42,877 bases of DNA from Oscillospiraceae bacterium HV4-5-C5C (GCA_012034405.1 JAAVLZ010000023.1:1-42877), one strand, 5' to 3'. Counted from the first letter of the stretch, positions 17,852 to 26,613 are shown. Notes: generated by a model not told the origin, from the sequence alone. A program made the numbers and translations.

Positions 17852-18661
17852 ATGACTGAAACCAGCCTTGGCCTGCGGAAATCTGCCGGCCTGAAAAAGC
17901 TGACCACCTTTGATCTCAAGATCATCGGCCTGGTCCTGATGTTTATCGATCACGTTTATCAGATGTTTGTACCCATGGGCCTCCCGGTCTGGCTGAATTG
18001 GTTTGGCCGGCCGGTTGCCACGATTTTCTTTTTTGTCAGTGTGGAAGGCTTCAGCCATACACATAATAAAAAGAAATATCTGCTGCGGCTGTATATCGGC
18101 ATGCTGCTGATGTTCGCAGGCACCAATATACTGAGCCGCCTGCTACCTTATGAGCAGGTACAGCTTGCTAATAACATTTTTGTGGACTTGTTCGTCGGCG
18201 CCATCATGATGGCCGGCATTGACCTGATCGAAGCCGGTATAAAAAGCCGCAAAGCTGGCCGGGTAGCAGCAGGCGTGCTGGTCTGCCTGATCCCCGTCTT
18301 GTTGTCCGGTCTGGTAGTCCTGGTTCTGAGCCAGGGCTATCACAGTGTAGGTGTGCTGGTGGCCATTTCAGTACTTCCCTCGTTGGTGCTGGCAGAAAAC
18401 AATTTCATGGTATTACTGATCCCGCTGCTATATATTTTCCGCCGGCACCGCAATGTTCAGTGCGTCCTGATTGCGCTGACCGCACTGATTTATCTGTCGC
18501 AGGGCTCCGTTCAATGGATGATGATCTTTGCGGTGATCCCCATCCTGCTCTATAACGGGCAAAAAGGACCTGGCCTGAAGTATTTCTTTTATGTGTTCTA
18601 CCCGGCGCATATCTGGCTGTTGTATCTGCTGTCGTTTGCGGTGTATCACTTCATGCATTGA
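17852..18661 (+). CDS. TraX family membrane protein
   Basis: A 269-residue membrane protein with about eight hydrophobic segments. LTTFDLKIIGLVLMFIDHVY (about residues 16-36) is the typical TraX start, and FGRPVATIFFFVSVEGFSHT with the following KKKYLLRL is also characteristic. TraX of F-type plasmids acetylates pilin, but chromosomal relatives in Clostridia are common and their acyl acceptor is unknown; some stand by surface polymer genes. An AGGAG site lies ten bases before the ATG. It stands alone, divergent from loaP, with no conjugation genes nearby, so a role in conjugation is unlikely here. The gene is GC-rich, like the right-hand part of the window. Confidence 0.82.
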   Translation: MTETSLGLRKSAGLKKLTTFDLKIIGLVLMFIDHVYQMFVPMGLPVWLNWFGRPVATIFFFVSVEGFSHTHNKKKYLLRLYIGMLLMFAGTNILSRLLPYEQVQLANNIFVDLFVGAIMMAGIDLIEAGIKSRKAGRVAAGVLVCLIPVLLSGLVVLVLSQGYHSVGVLVAISVLPSLVLAENNFMVLLIPLLYIFRRHRNVQCVLIALTALIYLSQGSVQWMMIFAVIPILLYNGQKGPGLKYFFYVFYPAHIWLLYLLSFAVYHFMH

Positions 18662-18751
18662 GGCTGACCGACCTGACGGTTCATCTCAGCTGAGAATTGA
18701 TGACTGGCCCCAAGCTGGCGTTAGCCGGTGCCGGTGCGGCCGGCGCTAGCT

Positions 18752-19750
18752 TCAGCAGATGATTTCGCCATCAAAATAACGTTCCTGAAAGCTAACCGCG
18801 GATAATATGGCTTCAGGCGTCCAGACAGGGTCAGCCGGAGCCAAGGCGGCGGCTTCCGCTCCCGGAAGCCGGTCACACCCGCCGGGATCGGTGGCCAGTA
18901 CTACCAGCTTGTCTTCCTGATCATCATGCCGGTAAATACCGGCTATGACGCGGCCACAGACTTGCTCCAGCGGTTGGGTGGGTCCCAGGACATAAGCATC
19001 CAGAGCCTCGCCATCTCCACCCGGTTGGCCTGGCAGATATCCGTAGTTCAGGGGATAGTACAGTCCCGGATGTTCCGGGTGGTACGTGCCGGCAGGCCGG
19101 TCAACCGTCACGGTAACTTGCTGGCCCAGCCAGCGCCACAGCGCGGCGCGGCGCAGGATTTGTTGAATAAATTGGCTTTTACCGGCCAGGTACCGGCTGC
19201 GGTCGGGATCCTGACTGAAGCGCTGTGCCAAGGAGAGTTTCAGGGCTTCATAAGCCTGAGCCTGACTGGGGCGCGCGTTGAGGTAGTCGCGGAAGTCCAC
19301 GTACTGCCGCCATTCGTCACTGTAGCGGACCACCACGTGGATAAAGTGAGTCTGCAACCCCCGTGGCTGACTGTAGTCGCCACAGGCAAAAAAGAGCTGG
19401 CGTTGATCTTGCGGCCAGGGCCGGGGGATGAAGCCCTGGGCCTGAAGGGCTGGCACCAACGGTTTGATATCATTCAGGGCCTGGACACCTACAACAAAAT
19501 CCAGGATGGGCTTGGCCCGGATGCCCCAGATGGCAGTACTGCCAACATGCTGAATCTCCAGCACATGGTCTCCCAGGATTTGCCGCAGCCGCAGCAAAGT
19601 GGCCTGAGCCAGTCCGGTCCAGGCAGGGTCCGGCGGTAGCAGGGCCAGGCAGCCGCGAGCCAGTCCCAAGCTCTGGCTCTGGCCCGGAGAGATTGTGGTG
19701 GTTTGCTCTGACGCGGCTGCAGGTGCGGCGGCTGACACTGATTGGGACAT
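18752..19750 (-). CDS. GrpB (UPF0157) domain fused to an inorganic pyrophosphatase-like domain
   Basis: A 332-residue fusion. Residues about 35-205 are a GrpB domain: EIQHVGSTAIWGIRAKPILD carries the GSTA-x-x-G-x-x-AKPIxD nucleotidyltransferase-like motif, and THFIHVV and FRDYLNARP follow. Residues about 215-332 resemble a short inorganic pyrophosphatase: VTVDRPAG, YYPLNYGYLPG, DGEALDAYVLG and HDDQEDKLVVLA. Compared with classic family I enzymes, the DGDPxD loop reads DGEALD, but the short clostridial subfamily commonly has DGE here, and the later D and K residues are kept, so activity is plausible. Start: the ATG at 19750 has AGAGAGG eight bases upstream; a GTG three codons earlier is less likely. 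The substrate is unknown. Nearest genes are unrelated. Confidence 0.8.
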   Translation of the reverse strand: MSQSVSAAAPAAASEQTTTISPGQSQSLGLARGCLALLPPDPAWTGLAQATLLRLRQILGDHVLEIQHVGSTAIWGIRAKPILDFVVGVQALNDIKPLVPALQAQGFIPRPWPQDQRQLFFACGDYSQPRGLQTHFIHVVVRYSDEWRQYVDFRDYLNARPSQAQAYEALKLSLAQRFSQDPDRSRYLAGKSQFIQQILRRAALWRWLGQQVTVTVDRPAGTYHPEHPGLYYPLNYGYLPGQPGGDGEALDAYVLGPTQPLEQVCGRVIAGIYRHDDQEDKLVVLATDPGGCDRLPGAEAAALAPADPVWTPEAILSAVSFQERYFDGEIIC

Positions 19751-19769
19751 GAGGGGCACCTCTCTATTC

Positions 19770-20049
19770 TTACTTCAGGAAAATTTGCTTGAGGTATGCT
19801 GTCTGCTCTGGATCGCATGAACCGGGTCTGACCTTTCCGGATTTGCTTGCTGATTGCGGTCGGTGTTTCAGCAGAGCGCCCGGCTCGCGGACCAGCACCT
19901 GACACAGCTTGAGCAGGTTACTGATTTTAACCGTCTTGGCCGGTCCGTTTTCTTGATGGTCAGGTTCCCGGGGGAAGGCCAATCCGCTCCGCCAGTTCTC
20001 CCACGCTCATCTTGCGGCTGACCGGCAGGCCATTAATCCTGACGATCAT
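19770..20049 (-). pseudogene. Frameshifted XRE-type regulator (YozG-like)
   Basis: From an ATG at 20049 the minus strand reads MIVRINGLPVSRKMSVGELA ERIGLPPG, then meets a TGA. A second frame supplies NLTIK, and a third gives ENGPAKTVKISNLLKLCQVL followed by REPGALLKHRP, down to a stop at 19770. Joined, this is a small Cro/C1-type helix-turn-helix protein of the YozG kind (about 70-90 residues). At least two shifts are needed, so it is broken unless the sequence has errors. It follows the remnant of a DUF2975-like gene after four bases, the normal pairing of these two families. Confidence 0.7.
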
Positions 20050-20053
20050 TTTA

Positions 20054-20270
20054 TCATCCCAAACGCCTTATGGGCTTTGAAGCCAGCAAAAAGGGGACTG
20101 TCAGGCTACAGATCCAGCTCAGGATCAGCCAGGGCCAGCAGGTATAAGCAAATGCTGAATCAGCATAAGAGGCAGCTATGCCCCGGTTGACGCCGGCCAA
20201 AACAGCAGAATCAGACAGCCTAGGCCAAACAGGATCATCCTGACTTTACCCGGCGGGATCAGGTCAGCTG
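20054..20270 (-). pseudogene. Remnant of a DUF2975-like membrane protein
   Basis: Minus-strand frames give VRMILFGLGCLILLFWPAST (about 20180-20245), then in another frame AFAYTCWPWLILSWICSLTV PFLLASKPIRRLG with a TGA at 20054-20056. DUF2975 proteins have a first membrane segment and then a YPWLIxxWxCxIPFxIAL segment, which this resembles. The rest of a normal protein of about 150-170 residues is missing. The stop codon lies four bases before the start of the broken YozG-like gene, supporting the identification by context. Resemblance is modest. Confidence 0.42.
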
Positions 20271-20447
20271 CTGCATATACTTGCCTTCCTCCTGACCGCC
20301 CGGACCTTGTCCCCAACCGGAGGATCGGTTTGCAGGGGTATCCTGCGGGAAAGTCCGGATGTATAGGTGTGTTTATCAATCTGTTTTACTGTACTTCGTT
20401 ATTTGGGCGTCTGGATAGCGTCAGCTACCGCTTTGAATGCCAAATGC

Positions 20448-20483
20448 GTTCCCTCAGGCGGTCCTGATCCGCTCAGGGGGAAC
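20448..20483 (-). terminator. Hairpin downstream of the MarR gene
   Basis: GTTCCC...GCGG (20448-20461) can pair with CCGC...GGGAAC (20469-20483) 30-60 bases after the MarR stop codon. There is no T-run, so it may be a processed 3' end or a weak terminator. Confidence 0.35.
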
Positions 20484-20511
20484 ACGCTCTGCTGCTGTCA
20501 GGATTGGCTGA

Positions 20512-21402
20512 TCAGTCAGTCGGGTAGTTACTGTTGTCGTTGCTGACCGCTGGCTTTTCTGATGGTTCAGTCTGCTCATGAGCATGGTCAGCACCCTGTT
20601 CATGATGGTGACCGCGCCCACAGCTGTGTCCTTGACCTGGCCCGTGGGCATGACCGCAAGCAGGATCCTGTCCGTGGCTATGGCCGTGACCATGACCACA
20701 GCCGTGACCTTCACCATGAGCAAAGTCGTGACCGGGTCCGTGGCCGCAGCCGGGTCCATGACCTGGTCTGCCACAGCCGGGTCCGCCCATACCGGGAGCA
20801 AAATCGGGATCCATACCGGGTCCATGACCCGGTCCAAAACCAGGCCCGTGACCCAGGCGGTGCTCCATCATAAATTGGGCCATCTCCTGGCGCCGCTCCT
20901 CAAAATCCGCCTCCGGAAACAGCGTTTCATATTGCTTGATCAGACGGTCCAGGTATTGACTGAATGTGGTCAGCTCAGCTTCTGTCAGGCAGTCCAGTGC
21001 CTGCGCGTTGTCCTTCAGACGATCCGTTACCTGCTCAGCGGCGGCCTGACCTTCCTCAGTCAGACAAACGGTCATGATCCGCCGGTCCTGGTCTGCTGGC
21101 GTACGGGTTATCAAGCCATTCTTTTCAAGCTTGCTCATCAGTTCCGCTACCGCCTGCTTGCTCATGTTCAGCAGATAGGTCAGTTCCTTCTGACTGATTT
21201 CCGGTTTCATTTTCAGGATAGCCAGGATACGTCCCTGGCCACGGCTGGGGCTGAAGGGCGAGCCCAGACGACTGAACATGCTGCGGTGCATCAGCATTTG
21301 CAGCTGCTGCAGCTGGTCGTTGACCAGATTCATTAAATTCAGGGGGGATGTTTCCTGTGAGTTGAGGTTCTTGTTGGCCTCAGATCCAGATGATTTATTC
21401 AT
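20512..21402 (-). CDS. MarR family regulator with Gly/His/Cys-rich C-terminal tail
   Basis: A 296-residue protein. Residues about 20-160 are a MarR winged-helix domain: GRILAILKMKPEISQKELTY, MSKQAVAELMSKLEKNGLIT and the wing RTPADQDRRIMTVCLTEEG. After a dimer helix ending around residue 180 comes about 100 residues of HGPGFGPGHGPG-type sequence with many histidines and several cysteines, then an acidic end. MarR proteins are normally about 140-160 residues, so the tail doubles the length. Such tails can bind Ni, Zn or Cu, but binding is inference. AGGAG lies eight bases before the ATG. Its promoter (21606-21633) is framed by two copies of a palindrome, which indicates self-repression. Confidence 0.85.
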   Translation of the reverse strand: MNKSSGSEANKNLNSQETSPLNLMNLVNDQLQQLQMLMHRSMFSRLGSPFSPSRGQGRILAILKMKPEISQKELTYLLNMSKQAVAELMSKLEKNGLITRTPADQDRRIMTVCLTEEGQAAAEQVTDRLKDNAQALDCLTEAELTTFSQYLDRLIKQYETLFPEADFEERRQEMAQFMMEHRLGHGPGFGPGHGPGMDPDFAPGMGGPGCGRPGHGPGCGHGPGHDFAHGEGHGCGHGHGHSHGQDPACGHAHGPGQGHSCGRGHHHEQGADHAHEQTEPSEKPAVSNDNSNYPTD

Positions 21403-21582
21403 AGCTTTTTCTCCTATATCTCATATTTGCCACCATCAGGAGTGGCCGGTTTGCCTGCTGCCAGGGGGACTGTCGGGTTCGCGAGGATGGCGCCACAGCG
21501 CTCTGCTTGGTAAACGAACGGCGGTGGGGGTGTTCAGTCTGCGGCAGGCTGCACCTTGGAATCGCCATCCAATCAGGCACAT

Positions 21583-21598
21583 AGTCAAGCACTTGACT
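21583..21598. promoter_or_regulatory. Operator 1, perfect palindrome (probable MarR site)
   Basis: AGTCAAG-CA-CTTGACT is a perfect 7-2-7 inverted repeat just downstream of the -10 box of the MarR gene promoter, where a bound dimer would block transcription start. Confidence 0.6.
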
Positions 21599-21605
21599 TG
21601 TTATC

Positions 21606-21633
21606 AGTATAAAGCACTTCTTGTTTAAGTCAA
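21606..21633 (-). promoter_or_regulatory. Sigma-A-type promoter of the MarR gene
   Basis: On the minus strand TTGACT (21628-21633), a 16-base spacer and TATACT (21606-21611). The expected start falls in operator 1, leaving a leader of about 190 bases before the ATG at 21402. Confidence 0.6.
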
Positions 21634-21643
21634 GTACTTTACC
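21628..21643. promoter_or_regulatory. Operator 2, imperfect copy overlapping the -35 box
   Basis: AGTCAAG-TA-CTTTACC keeps the left half and five of seven bases of the right half of operator 1. It covers the -35 box, so occupation would exclude RNA polymerase. Confidence 0.45.
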
Positions 21644-21739
21644 AATAATTCACAAATAAGCTATTCACAGGTATACTGACGGTGCTGAAAGCCCTGACCT
21701 GAGGGCTGAGTGCGCGCCAAAGACAGGAGGACTGAGCAC

Positions 21740-22537
21740 ATGGCAAACGTAATGGGATTGGCTACCTGCTTTTTCCGGGAGCCAACGGTTCAAAAGTGGC
21801 AGGCAGCCGCGGCCGCAGGCTTTACAGAAGCTGAAATAGACGTAGACGGCCGACAATCCGTTGAGGACATTTGTTGCTCAGCTCAGCGGCAGGATGACTG
21901 TCTCCGTGCCGGTGGTTTGCAACCCTCCTCCTTGCATCTCCCCTTTGGAAACGCCTGGGACCTGTCTGCGGAAGACCCTGCCAGGGCGCGGCAAGCGCTG
22001 ACCGGCTTGGCCCGGATACTCCGCTGGGCTGCCGGTCATCAGATCATGCTGGCGGTCCTTCACGCCAGCTTTGAACCCATTCCCCCGGAACGCCGGTCAG
22101 TCCGCCTGGAGCAGGCGACCGCCGGTATCCGGCAGCTGGCCCAGCTGGCCCAGGAGCTGGGTGTCAGGCTGGCGGTTGAGGATCTTCCCCGGACCTGTCT
22201 GGGCAATTGCGCGGATGAATTGCTGCAACTGACGGATCACGGCCGGACCGCCGGGGTTTGCTTTGATGTCAATCATCTGCTGCGGGAAACCCATCAGTCA
22301 TTTATCAGCAAATTGGGTTCAGCTATTCTCACTACCCATCTGTCTGATTATGACCGGCTGGATGAGCGGCACTGGGCCCCGGGGGAAGGCTGCATAGACT
22401 GGACCGCCCTGAAACAGCAGCTGCTGGCAGAAGGTTACCAGGGCCGCTGGCTGTTTGAGTTCAATGAGCTGGCCGCACCCAGGCTGGGCCGGGCGATCAC
22501 ACCGGCAGAACTGGCTGCCCGATTCAAAGCTTATTGA
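21740..22537 (+). CDS. Sugar phosphate isomerase/epimerase (AP endonuclease 2-like TIM barrel)
   Basis: A 265-residue TIM-barrel protein of the xylose-isomerase-like superfamily (IolE/IolI/ hydroxypyruvate isomerase relatives). Visible metal-site strands are AVEDLPRTCLGNC (E), CFDVNHLL (D, H), THLSDYD (H, D) and WLFEFNE (E). The start is ATG 21740, eight bases after AGGAGG; the frame opens earlier at a GTG. It is divergent from the MarR gene, sharing its control region, and is followed by a second protein of the same fold. Substrate unknown; context with a LacI regulator and importer suggests a ketose, inosose or similar sugar derivative. Confidence 0.75.
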   Translation: MANVMGLATCFFREPTVQKWQAAAAAGFTEAEIDVDGRQSVEDICCSAQRQDDCLRAGGLQPSSLHLPFGNAWDLSAEDPARARQALTGLARILRWAAGHQIMLAVLHASFEPIPPERRSVRLEQATAGIRQLAQLAQELGVRLAVEDLPRTCLGNCADELLQLTDHGRTAGVCFDVNHLLRETHQSFISKLGSAILTTHLSDYDRLDERHWAPGEGCIDWTALKQQLLAEGYQGRWLFEFNELAAPRLGRAITPAELAARFKAY

Positions 22538-22625
22538 TACCACCTGGCTCAGGCCAGGCCTGCCCCAGGCAGATAACCTGGTGATTGCTGGTTCCATTGC
22601 AGAAAAGAAAAACGAGGTATTGAAC

Positions 22626-23516
22626 ATGTTGCTTTGTACCCAGACAGATGTCCTCACTCAGCATATGACTGAAGAAGCCGCGCTGGACCTGCTGGCCCAG
22701 GCAGGGTTTGAGGCGGCGGATTTGTCGCTGTTCCGGCTGCAGCAAACGCCGCGCTGGTCAGGCAGCGACTATCTGGAGGAAGCCCGACGGCTGGGTGAAT
22801 ACGCCGCCCGGCGCGGGGTCCCGATTCTGCAGGCCCACGCACCGTTTTCCTTTCCTTATAAGACCGCTGACTTTGACCGGGATATCTTTCCAGTGATCTG
22901 GCGCGGAACTGAGATCGCGGCCGCGGCCGGCGCCAAGCGCATTGTGGTCCACCCCATCCAGCACGGGCAAATAAAGGACGCCGATGACAAAAAGCTGTTT
23001 AATTTTAATCTGACCTTTTACCGCCGGCTGGCCCCTTTGTGTGAGCGCTACCAGACGACCATCTGTGTCGAAAACATGTGGAGCTACGACCCCCGCCGCC
23101 GCTGTATTGACCACGATGTCTGCTCCAGGCCCGCGGAGTTCTGCCGCTATGTGGACAGTCTGCAGGCGGCCTTTGGCAGCAGCTTTGCCGCCTGTCTGGA
23201 CCTGGGGCACGCGCCGCTGGTCGGAGTGGCGCTGCCGGATATGATTCAACAGTTAGGCCCCCGGATCCAGGCACTGCACATCCATGACAATAACTACCAT
23301 GAAGACAGTCACACGCTGCCCGGCCACAGTGAACTGGACCTGCCCGCAGCTTTCAGGGCGCTGGGGCAGATCGGCTATCAAGGTCTCTTTACCCTGGAGG
23401 CCGATAACTTTTTCATTCATCAGGCGCCGGCGCTGTACCCGGCCACCCTGACTTACATGCGGCAGGTCAGCGCCTATTACCGTGATCTGCTGCTGGCCGC
23501 TGCAGCCAGCAGCTAA
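22626..23516 (+). CDS. Sugar phosphate isomerase/epimerase, second TIM-barrel protein
   Basis: A 296-residue xylose-isomerase-like TIM barrel. Conserved strands: RIVVHPIQHG (H), TICVENMWSYD (E), CLDLGHAPLVG (D, H), LHIHDNN (H, D), and FTLEADNF (E). The segment PGHSELDLPAAFRALGQIGY is typical of the AP_endonuc_2 family. I use the ATG at 22626 (MLLCTQTD) preceded by GAGG; an open frame reaches back to 22455 but overlaps the first isomerase. It is clearly different in sequence from its neighbour, so the two probably catalyse successive steps and are not a recent duplicate. The reaction is not identifiable. Confidence 0.75.
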   Translation: MLLCTQTDVLTQHMTEEAALDLLAQAGFEAADLSLFRLQQTPRWSGSDYLEEARRLGEYAARRGVPILQAHAPFSFPYKTADFDRDIFPVIWRGTEIAAAAGAKRIVVHPIQHGQIKDADDKKLFNFNLTFYRRLAPLCERYQTTICVENMWSYDPRRRCIDHDVCSRPAEFCRYVDSLQAAFGSSFAACLDLGHAPLVGVALPDMIQQLGPRIQALHIHDNNYHEDSHTLPGHSELDLPAAFRALGQIGYQGLFTLEADNFFIHQAPALYPATLTYMRQVSAYYRDLLLAAAASS

Positions 23517-23936
23517 CCGCCGGACGGGGGACAGCCGCTCGGTTGCTGGCAGCAGGCGAAATCGGTTGCGGCCATTCCGGCTTGACTGGCCCAGTCCTCC
23601 CCTCATTTGCCGGAATTTCCGTCAATCCAACCTATTATGGATTCCCATATAGACCATTCTCTATCAATTTGCCCTATTTCGTAATGTTTTTCAGCTTAAC
23701 AGTTTCGCAATGTTTCGTGGCGCAAATGTGTACAACTGTGCACTTTGCACTAATATTTTATACCCGCCCCGTCCTCGCAAGCAGTCGTTTTGTGCAAGTC
23801 GTCGAGTTTATATTTTTAATTCGAAATCAGCTTGCGAAACCCTACCGCTCTACCTACAATGTGGCTATGGAAAACGATTTAGTCAGGTCTGGTATCTGGC
23901 TATATTATCCAAATAAGATTGGAGCGAGTGAGCAGC
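23517..23936 (+). promoter_or_regulatory. Control region upstream of the LacI gene
   Basis: 420 bases without a gene. The left part is GC-rich, then an AT-rich stretch with several overlapping half-dyads (TTTCGCAATG, TGTGCAC, TTTGCAC) that may bind regulators. A good promoter lies at 23832-23860. No terminator was found behind the second isomerase gene. Confidence 0.45.
23832..23860 (+). promoter_or_regulatory. Promoter of the LacI-transporter operon
   Basis: TTGCGA (23832-23837), a 17-base spacer and TACAAT (23855-23860), about 70 bases before the ATG of the LacI gene. Confidence 0.5.
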
Positions 23937-24971
23937 ATGAAAGAAGCCGTATCCCTTAAAGATATAGCTAAAATCTGCCAGGTGTCTGTTTCAACGGTCA
24001 GTAAAGCACTGAACAACCGCTCTGATATCAGTCATGCCAAAAAGGAAGAGATTCAGCGGGTAGCCAAGGAACTGAACTATGTTCCGAATTACATGGCTTC
24101 TACTCTGAAGAGCAAGCGGACCCGGGTAATCGGGGTATTGTTGTCTGAAGGGACCGGAACCAATCTGCTGCATGAACACTTCGCCCGTATCCTGAACAGT
24201 TTCAAGGATACAGTAGAAGAACGCGGTTATGTCATCATGTTTCTCAATGCAAGTCCGTCGCCTAACCGGCTGTCTTACACGGAGCAATGCAAATACATGA
24301 CCTTTGACGGTATCCTGATTTTGTGCGCTGACTATCAGCTGGATGAGGTCCAGGAACTGCTGCAATCGGATCTGCCGATTGCTATGATTGATCACGCCGT
24401 ACCAAAACATATTAATATAGCCTCTAACAACTTTGGCGACATGACGCGCCTGATGCAGTTGATTTATGACCGCGGCCACCGCCGTATTGCGTATGTCCAT
24501 GGTCAGAACAATGAAGTCACGCGGGCACGTTTTGATGCATATAGGAAGTTTATGCTGGAGCACAGACTTCCGGTTCCCAAAGAGTATCTTTACACCTGCC
24601 CCTATAGGGATAACGAGCGGGCCAGCGCCCTGACCAAAGCGGTGCTGGCTTTACCACAGCGGCCTACCTGCATCCTTTATCCGGATGACCAGACCGCGGT
24701 GGGCGGCCTGAACAGTCTGCAGGAAGCAGGCTTGCGGGTTCCGCAGGATATCTCCATAGCCGGCTATGACGGCCTTGCGGTTATTAACATCGTCCGCCCG
24801 CGCATTACCACCATTCACCAGGATACGGTATCCATGGGTATACAGGCGGGCAACAAGCTGATCAGCCGCATTGAATTTCCTGAAACTGAACCTGGTACCG
24901 TAACAGTCACAGTTGACGGAATGGTTGAACCCGGCGCTTCAGTCGCCATGATTAACCCCAGATATAATTAG
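23937..24971 (+). CDS. LacI family transcriptional regulator
   Basis: A 344-residue regulator. The N-terminal helix-turn-helix and hinge read VSLKDIAKICQVSVSTVSKA then LNYVPNYMASTLKSKRTRVI, a standard LacI DNA-binding head. The rest is a periplasmic-binding-like effector domain (YPDDQTAVGGLNSLQEAGL, ISIAGYDGL, and PRITTIHQD near the end). The ATG at 23937 is preferred over a TTG six codons earlier. It is followed after 65 bases by the solute-binding protein gene, so it very likely controls uptake of the sugar that the importer carries, which would also be its inducer (inference). The promoter upstream is intact. Confidence 0.9.
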   Translation: MKEAVSLKDIAKICQVSVSTVSKALNNRSDISHAKKEEIQRVAKELNYVPNYMASTLKSKRTRVIGVLLSEGTGTNLLHEHFARILNSFKDTVEERGYVIMFLNASPSPNRLSYTEQCKYMTFDGILILCADYQLDEVQELLQSDLPIAMIDHAVPKHINIASNNFGDMTRLMQLIYDRGHRRIAYVHGQNNEVTRARFDAYRKFMLEHRLPVPKEYLYTCPYRDNERASALTKAVLALPQRPTCILYPDDQTAVGGLNSLQEAGLRVPQDISIAGYDGLAVINIVRPRITTIHQDTVSMGIQAGNKLISRIEFPETEPGTVTVTVDGMVEPGASVAMINPRYN

Positions 24972-25036
24972 CAGGCCCCCCTGTTGATTATAAACAAACC
25001 TGTAAGTCAGGCGTATACACATAGGAGGAGTAAAAC

Positions 25037-26542
25037 ATGAAGAGAAGCAGTAAAATCATGAGCGTTCTGCTCAGCGCGCTGATGGCCAGCGGTATTCTGA
25101 CCGCTTGCAGCAGCGGCAGCACAACGACCACCACGGCAGCAGCAACGACCACGGCTGCAGCAACGACCACGGCCGCTGAAACCACCACTGCTGCGGAAAC
25201 CACCAAGGCTGAGGAAACCACCAAAGCCGCGGAGACGACCAAAGCCGCGGAAACCACCAAGGCAGATGACACCAGCAGCTCAGGCACCCTGAACTACACG
25301 GGTGAAATCACGCTGATGCATTTCTCGACTTCTGAAGAATCTCAGGGCAACGGCGGTTCTGACGGCTTCCGTACCGTGATCGCTCAGTGGGAAAAAGATC
25401 ATCCGGATATCAAACTGAATCAGACCGTGCTGGCCAATGACGACTACAAAACCCAGATCGCCACTCAGGCTGCGGCCGGTGACCTGCCGGACGTGTTCCT
25501 GCTGCAAGGCATGAACACCAAGGCCTGGGCCGCTCAAGGTCTGATCATGGACATGACCGACATCATCAAGAGTTCTCCTTATTACAGCGAGTACAATCAG
25601 AACTATTTCACCCCGTTCACGGATAATGACAAATTGTACGGTCTGCCGGCTTTGACTGGTGGTACCTGCACCGTGGTCGTTTATGATAAGAACGCGTGGA
25701 AAGAAGCCGGCTATGACGCCTTCCCCACCAGCTGGGATGATGTCAAAACCGCGGATGAATATTTCAAGTCCAACGGCTATAAAGAGACCATGGCCTTTGG
25801 TAACGGCGGACAATGGCAGATCAACTCTGACTTCCTGTCGGTTATCGGCGACCGTTACACCGGATCCGACTGGTTCCAGTCTCTGGTTGATAAGACCGGC
25901 GCTGCCTTTACCGATGATGAGTTTGTCAAGGCTCTGACCTTCACCAAGGATATCTTTGCTTCTGGTATCTTTAATGACGACTTCAATACCGTCACCAATG
26001 AGGATGCCCGTGAGTACTATATTTCTGGTGAGTCACCTGCTTTCATTGGCGGTAACTGGGATGTCAGCTACATCGGCGCGACCCTGAAAGAATCCAATGA
26101 AGATCTGTACAACAACACCGGGTTTGCGGTTCTGCCTCAGCCTTCTGACGCGACCGGCTCTACCAATACCCAGAACATCGGCTTAGGCTACGCGGTTTCT
26201 CTGAACAGCAAGCTGGCGGATGATCAGGACAAACAGGCTGCAGCGGTTGATTTTGCTGAGTATGTAACCGGACCTGAGTTCTCCAACTATGTTGCCACCA
26301 ACTACGCGCTGTCCGGCCTGACCAAGGTTGAAAACGTTGACCTGAGCGCCTTTGATCAATTCACACAGGACTTCTACAACTATTCCTATGTTGACACTGA
26401 CACCTGTGAGATCTATGACTCTTATGTCAGCAGTGCTGTCTGGAGCGTCCTGAACACGGACCTGCAGACCATGCTCAACGGCGACATGACACCTGAGGAT
26501 GTTGCTAAAGCTGCCCAGGAAGCCTATACGGCTAACTACTAA
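25037..26542 (+). CDS. Carbohydrate ABC transporter substrate-binding lipoprotein
   Basis: A 501-residue family 1 extracellular solute-binding protein. The signal peptide ends in GILTAC, with the lipid-carrying cysteine at residue 24. A Thr/Ala/Glu/Lys-rich linker of about 60 residues ([14 protein letters not shown] type) tethers the domain to the membrane. The binding domain has [48 protein letters not shown] and [12 protein letters not shown], all typical of sugar-binding members. GGAGGAG lies before the ATG. It captures the sugar outside the cell and hands it to the permeases at 26639-28399. The exact sugar cannot be read. Confidence 0.92.
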   Translation: MKRSSKIMSVLLSALMASGILTACSSGSTTTTTAAATTTAAATTTAAETTTAAETTKAEETTKAAETTKAAETTKADDTSSSGTLNYTGEITLMHFSTSEESQGNGGSDGFRTVIAQWEKDHPDIKLNQTVLANDDYKTQIATQAAAGDLPDVFLLQGMNTKAWAAQGLIMDMTDIIKSSPYYSEYNQNYFTPFTDNDKLYGLPALTGGTCTVVVYDKNAWKEAGYDAFPTSWDDVKTADEYFKSNGYKETMAFGNGGQWQINSDFLSVIGDRYTGSDWFQSLVDKTGAAFTDDEFVKALTFTKDIFASGIFNDDFNTVTNEDAREYYISGESPAFIGGNWDVSYIGATLKESNEDLYNNTGFAVLPQPSDATGSTNTQNIGLGYAVSLNSKLADDQDKQAAAVDFAEYVTGPEFSNYVATNYALSGLTKVENVDLSAFDQFTQDFYNYSYVDTDTCEIYDSYVSSAVWSVLNTDLQTMLNGDMTPEDVAKAAQEAYTANY

Positions 26543-26578
26543 GTCTTGTCTGATATGAACAGTCATTAGGACTGACAG

Positions 26579-26613
26579 AAGGGGCAGAGCGCGTGAGAAC
26601 GCCTGCCCTTTTT
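26579..26613 (+). terminator. Hairpin with T-run between binding protein and permeases
   Basis: GGGGCAG (26581-26587) pairs with CTGCCC (26603-26608); an inner GCGT-GAGA-ACGC stem closes it, followed by TTTTT. Partial termination here would give more binding protein than permease, a common arrangement. Confidence 0.7.

Noticed and set aside
18926-19639. 237-codon plus-strand frame opposite the GrpB fusion
   Set aside because: Antisense shadow of a gene with clear GrpB and pyrophosphatase-like motifs.
20562-21336. Long plus-strand frames opposite the MarR gene
   Set aside because: They lie antisense to a clear MarR domain with promoter and ribosome binding site; composition is a shadow of the Gly/His-rich tail.
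22758-23249. 163-codon minus-strand frame inside the second isomerase gene
   Set aside because: Overlaps conserved metal-site strands of the isomerase on the other strand and has no motif.
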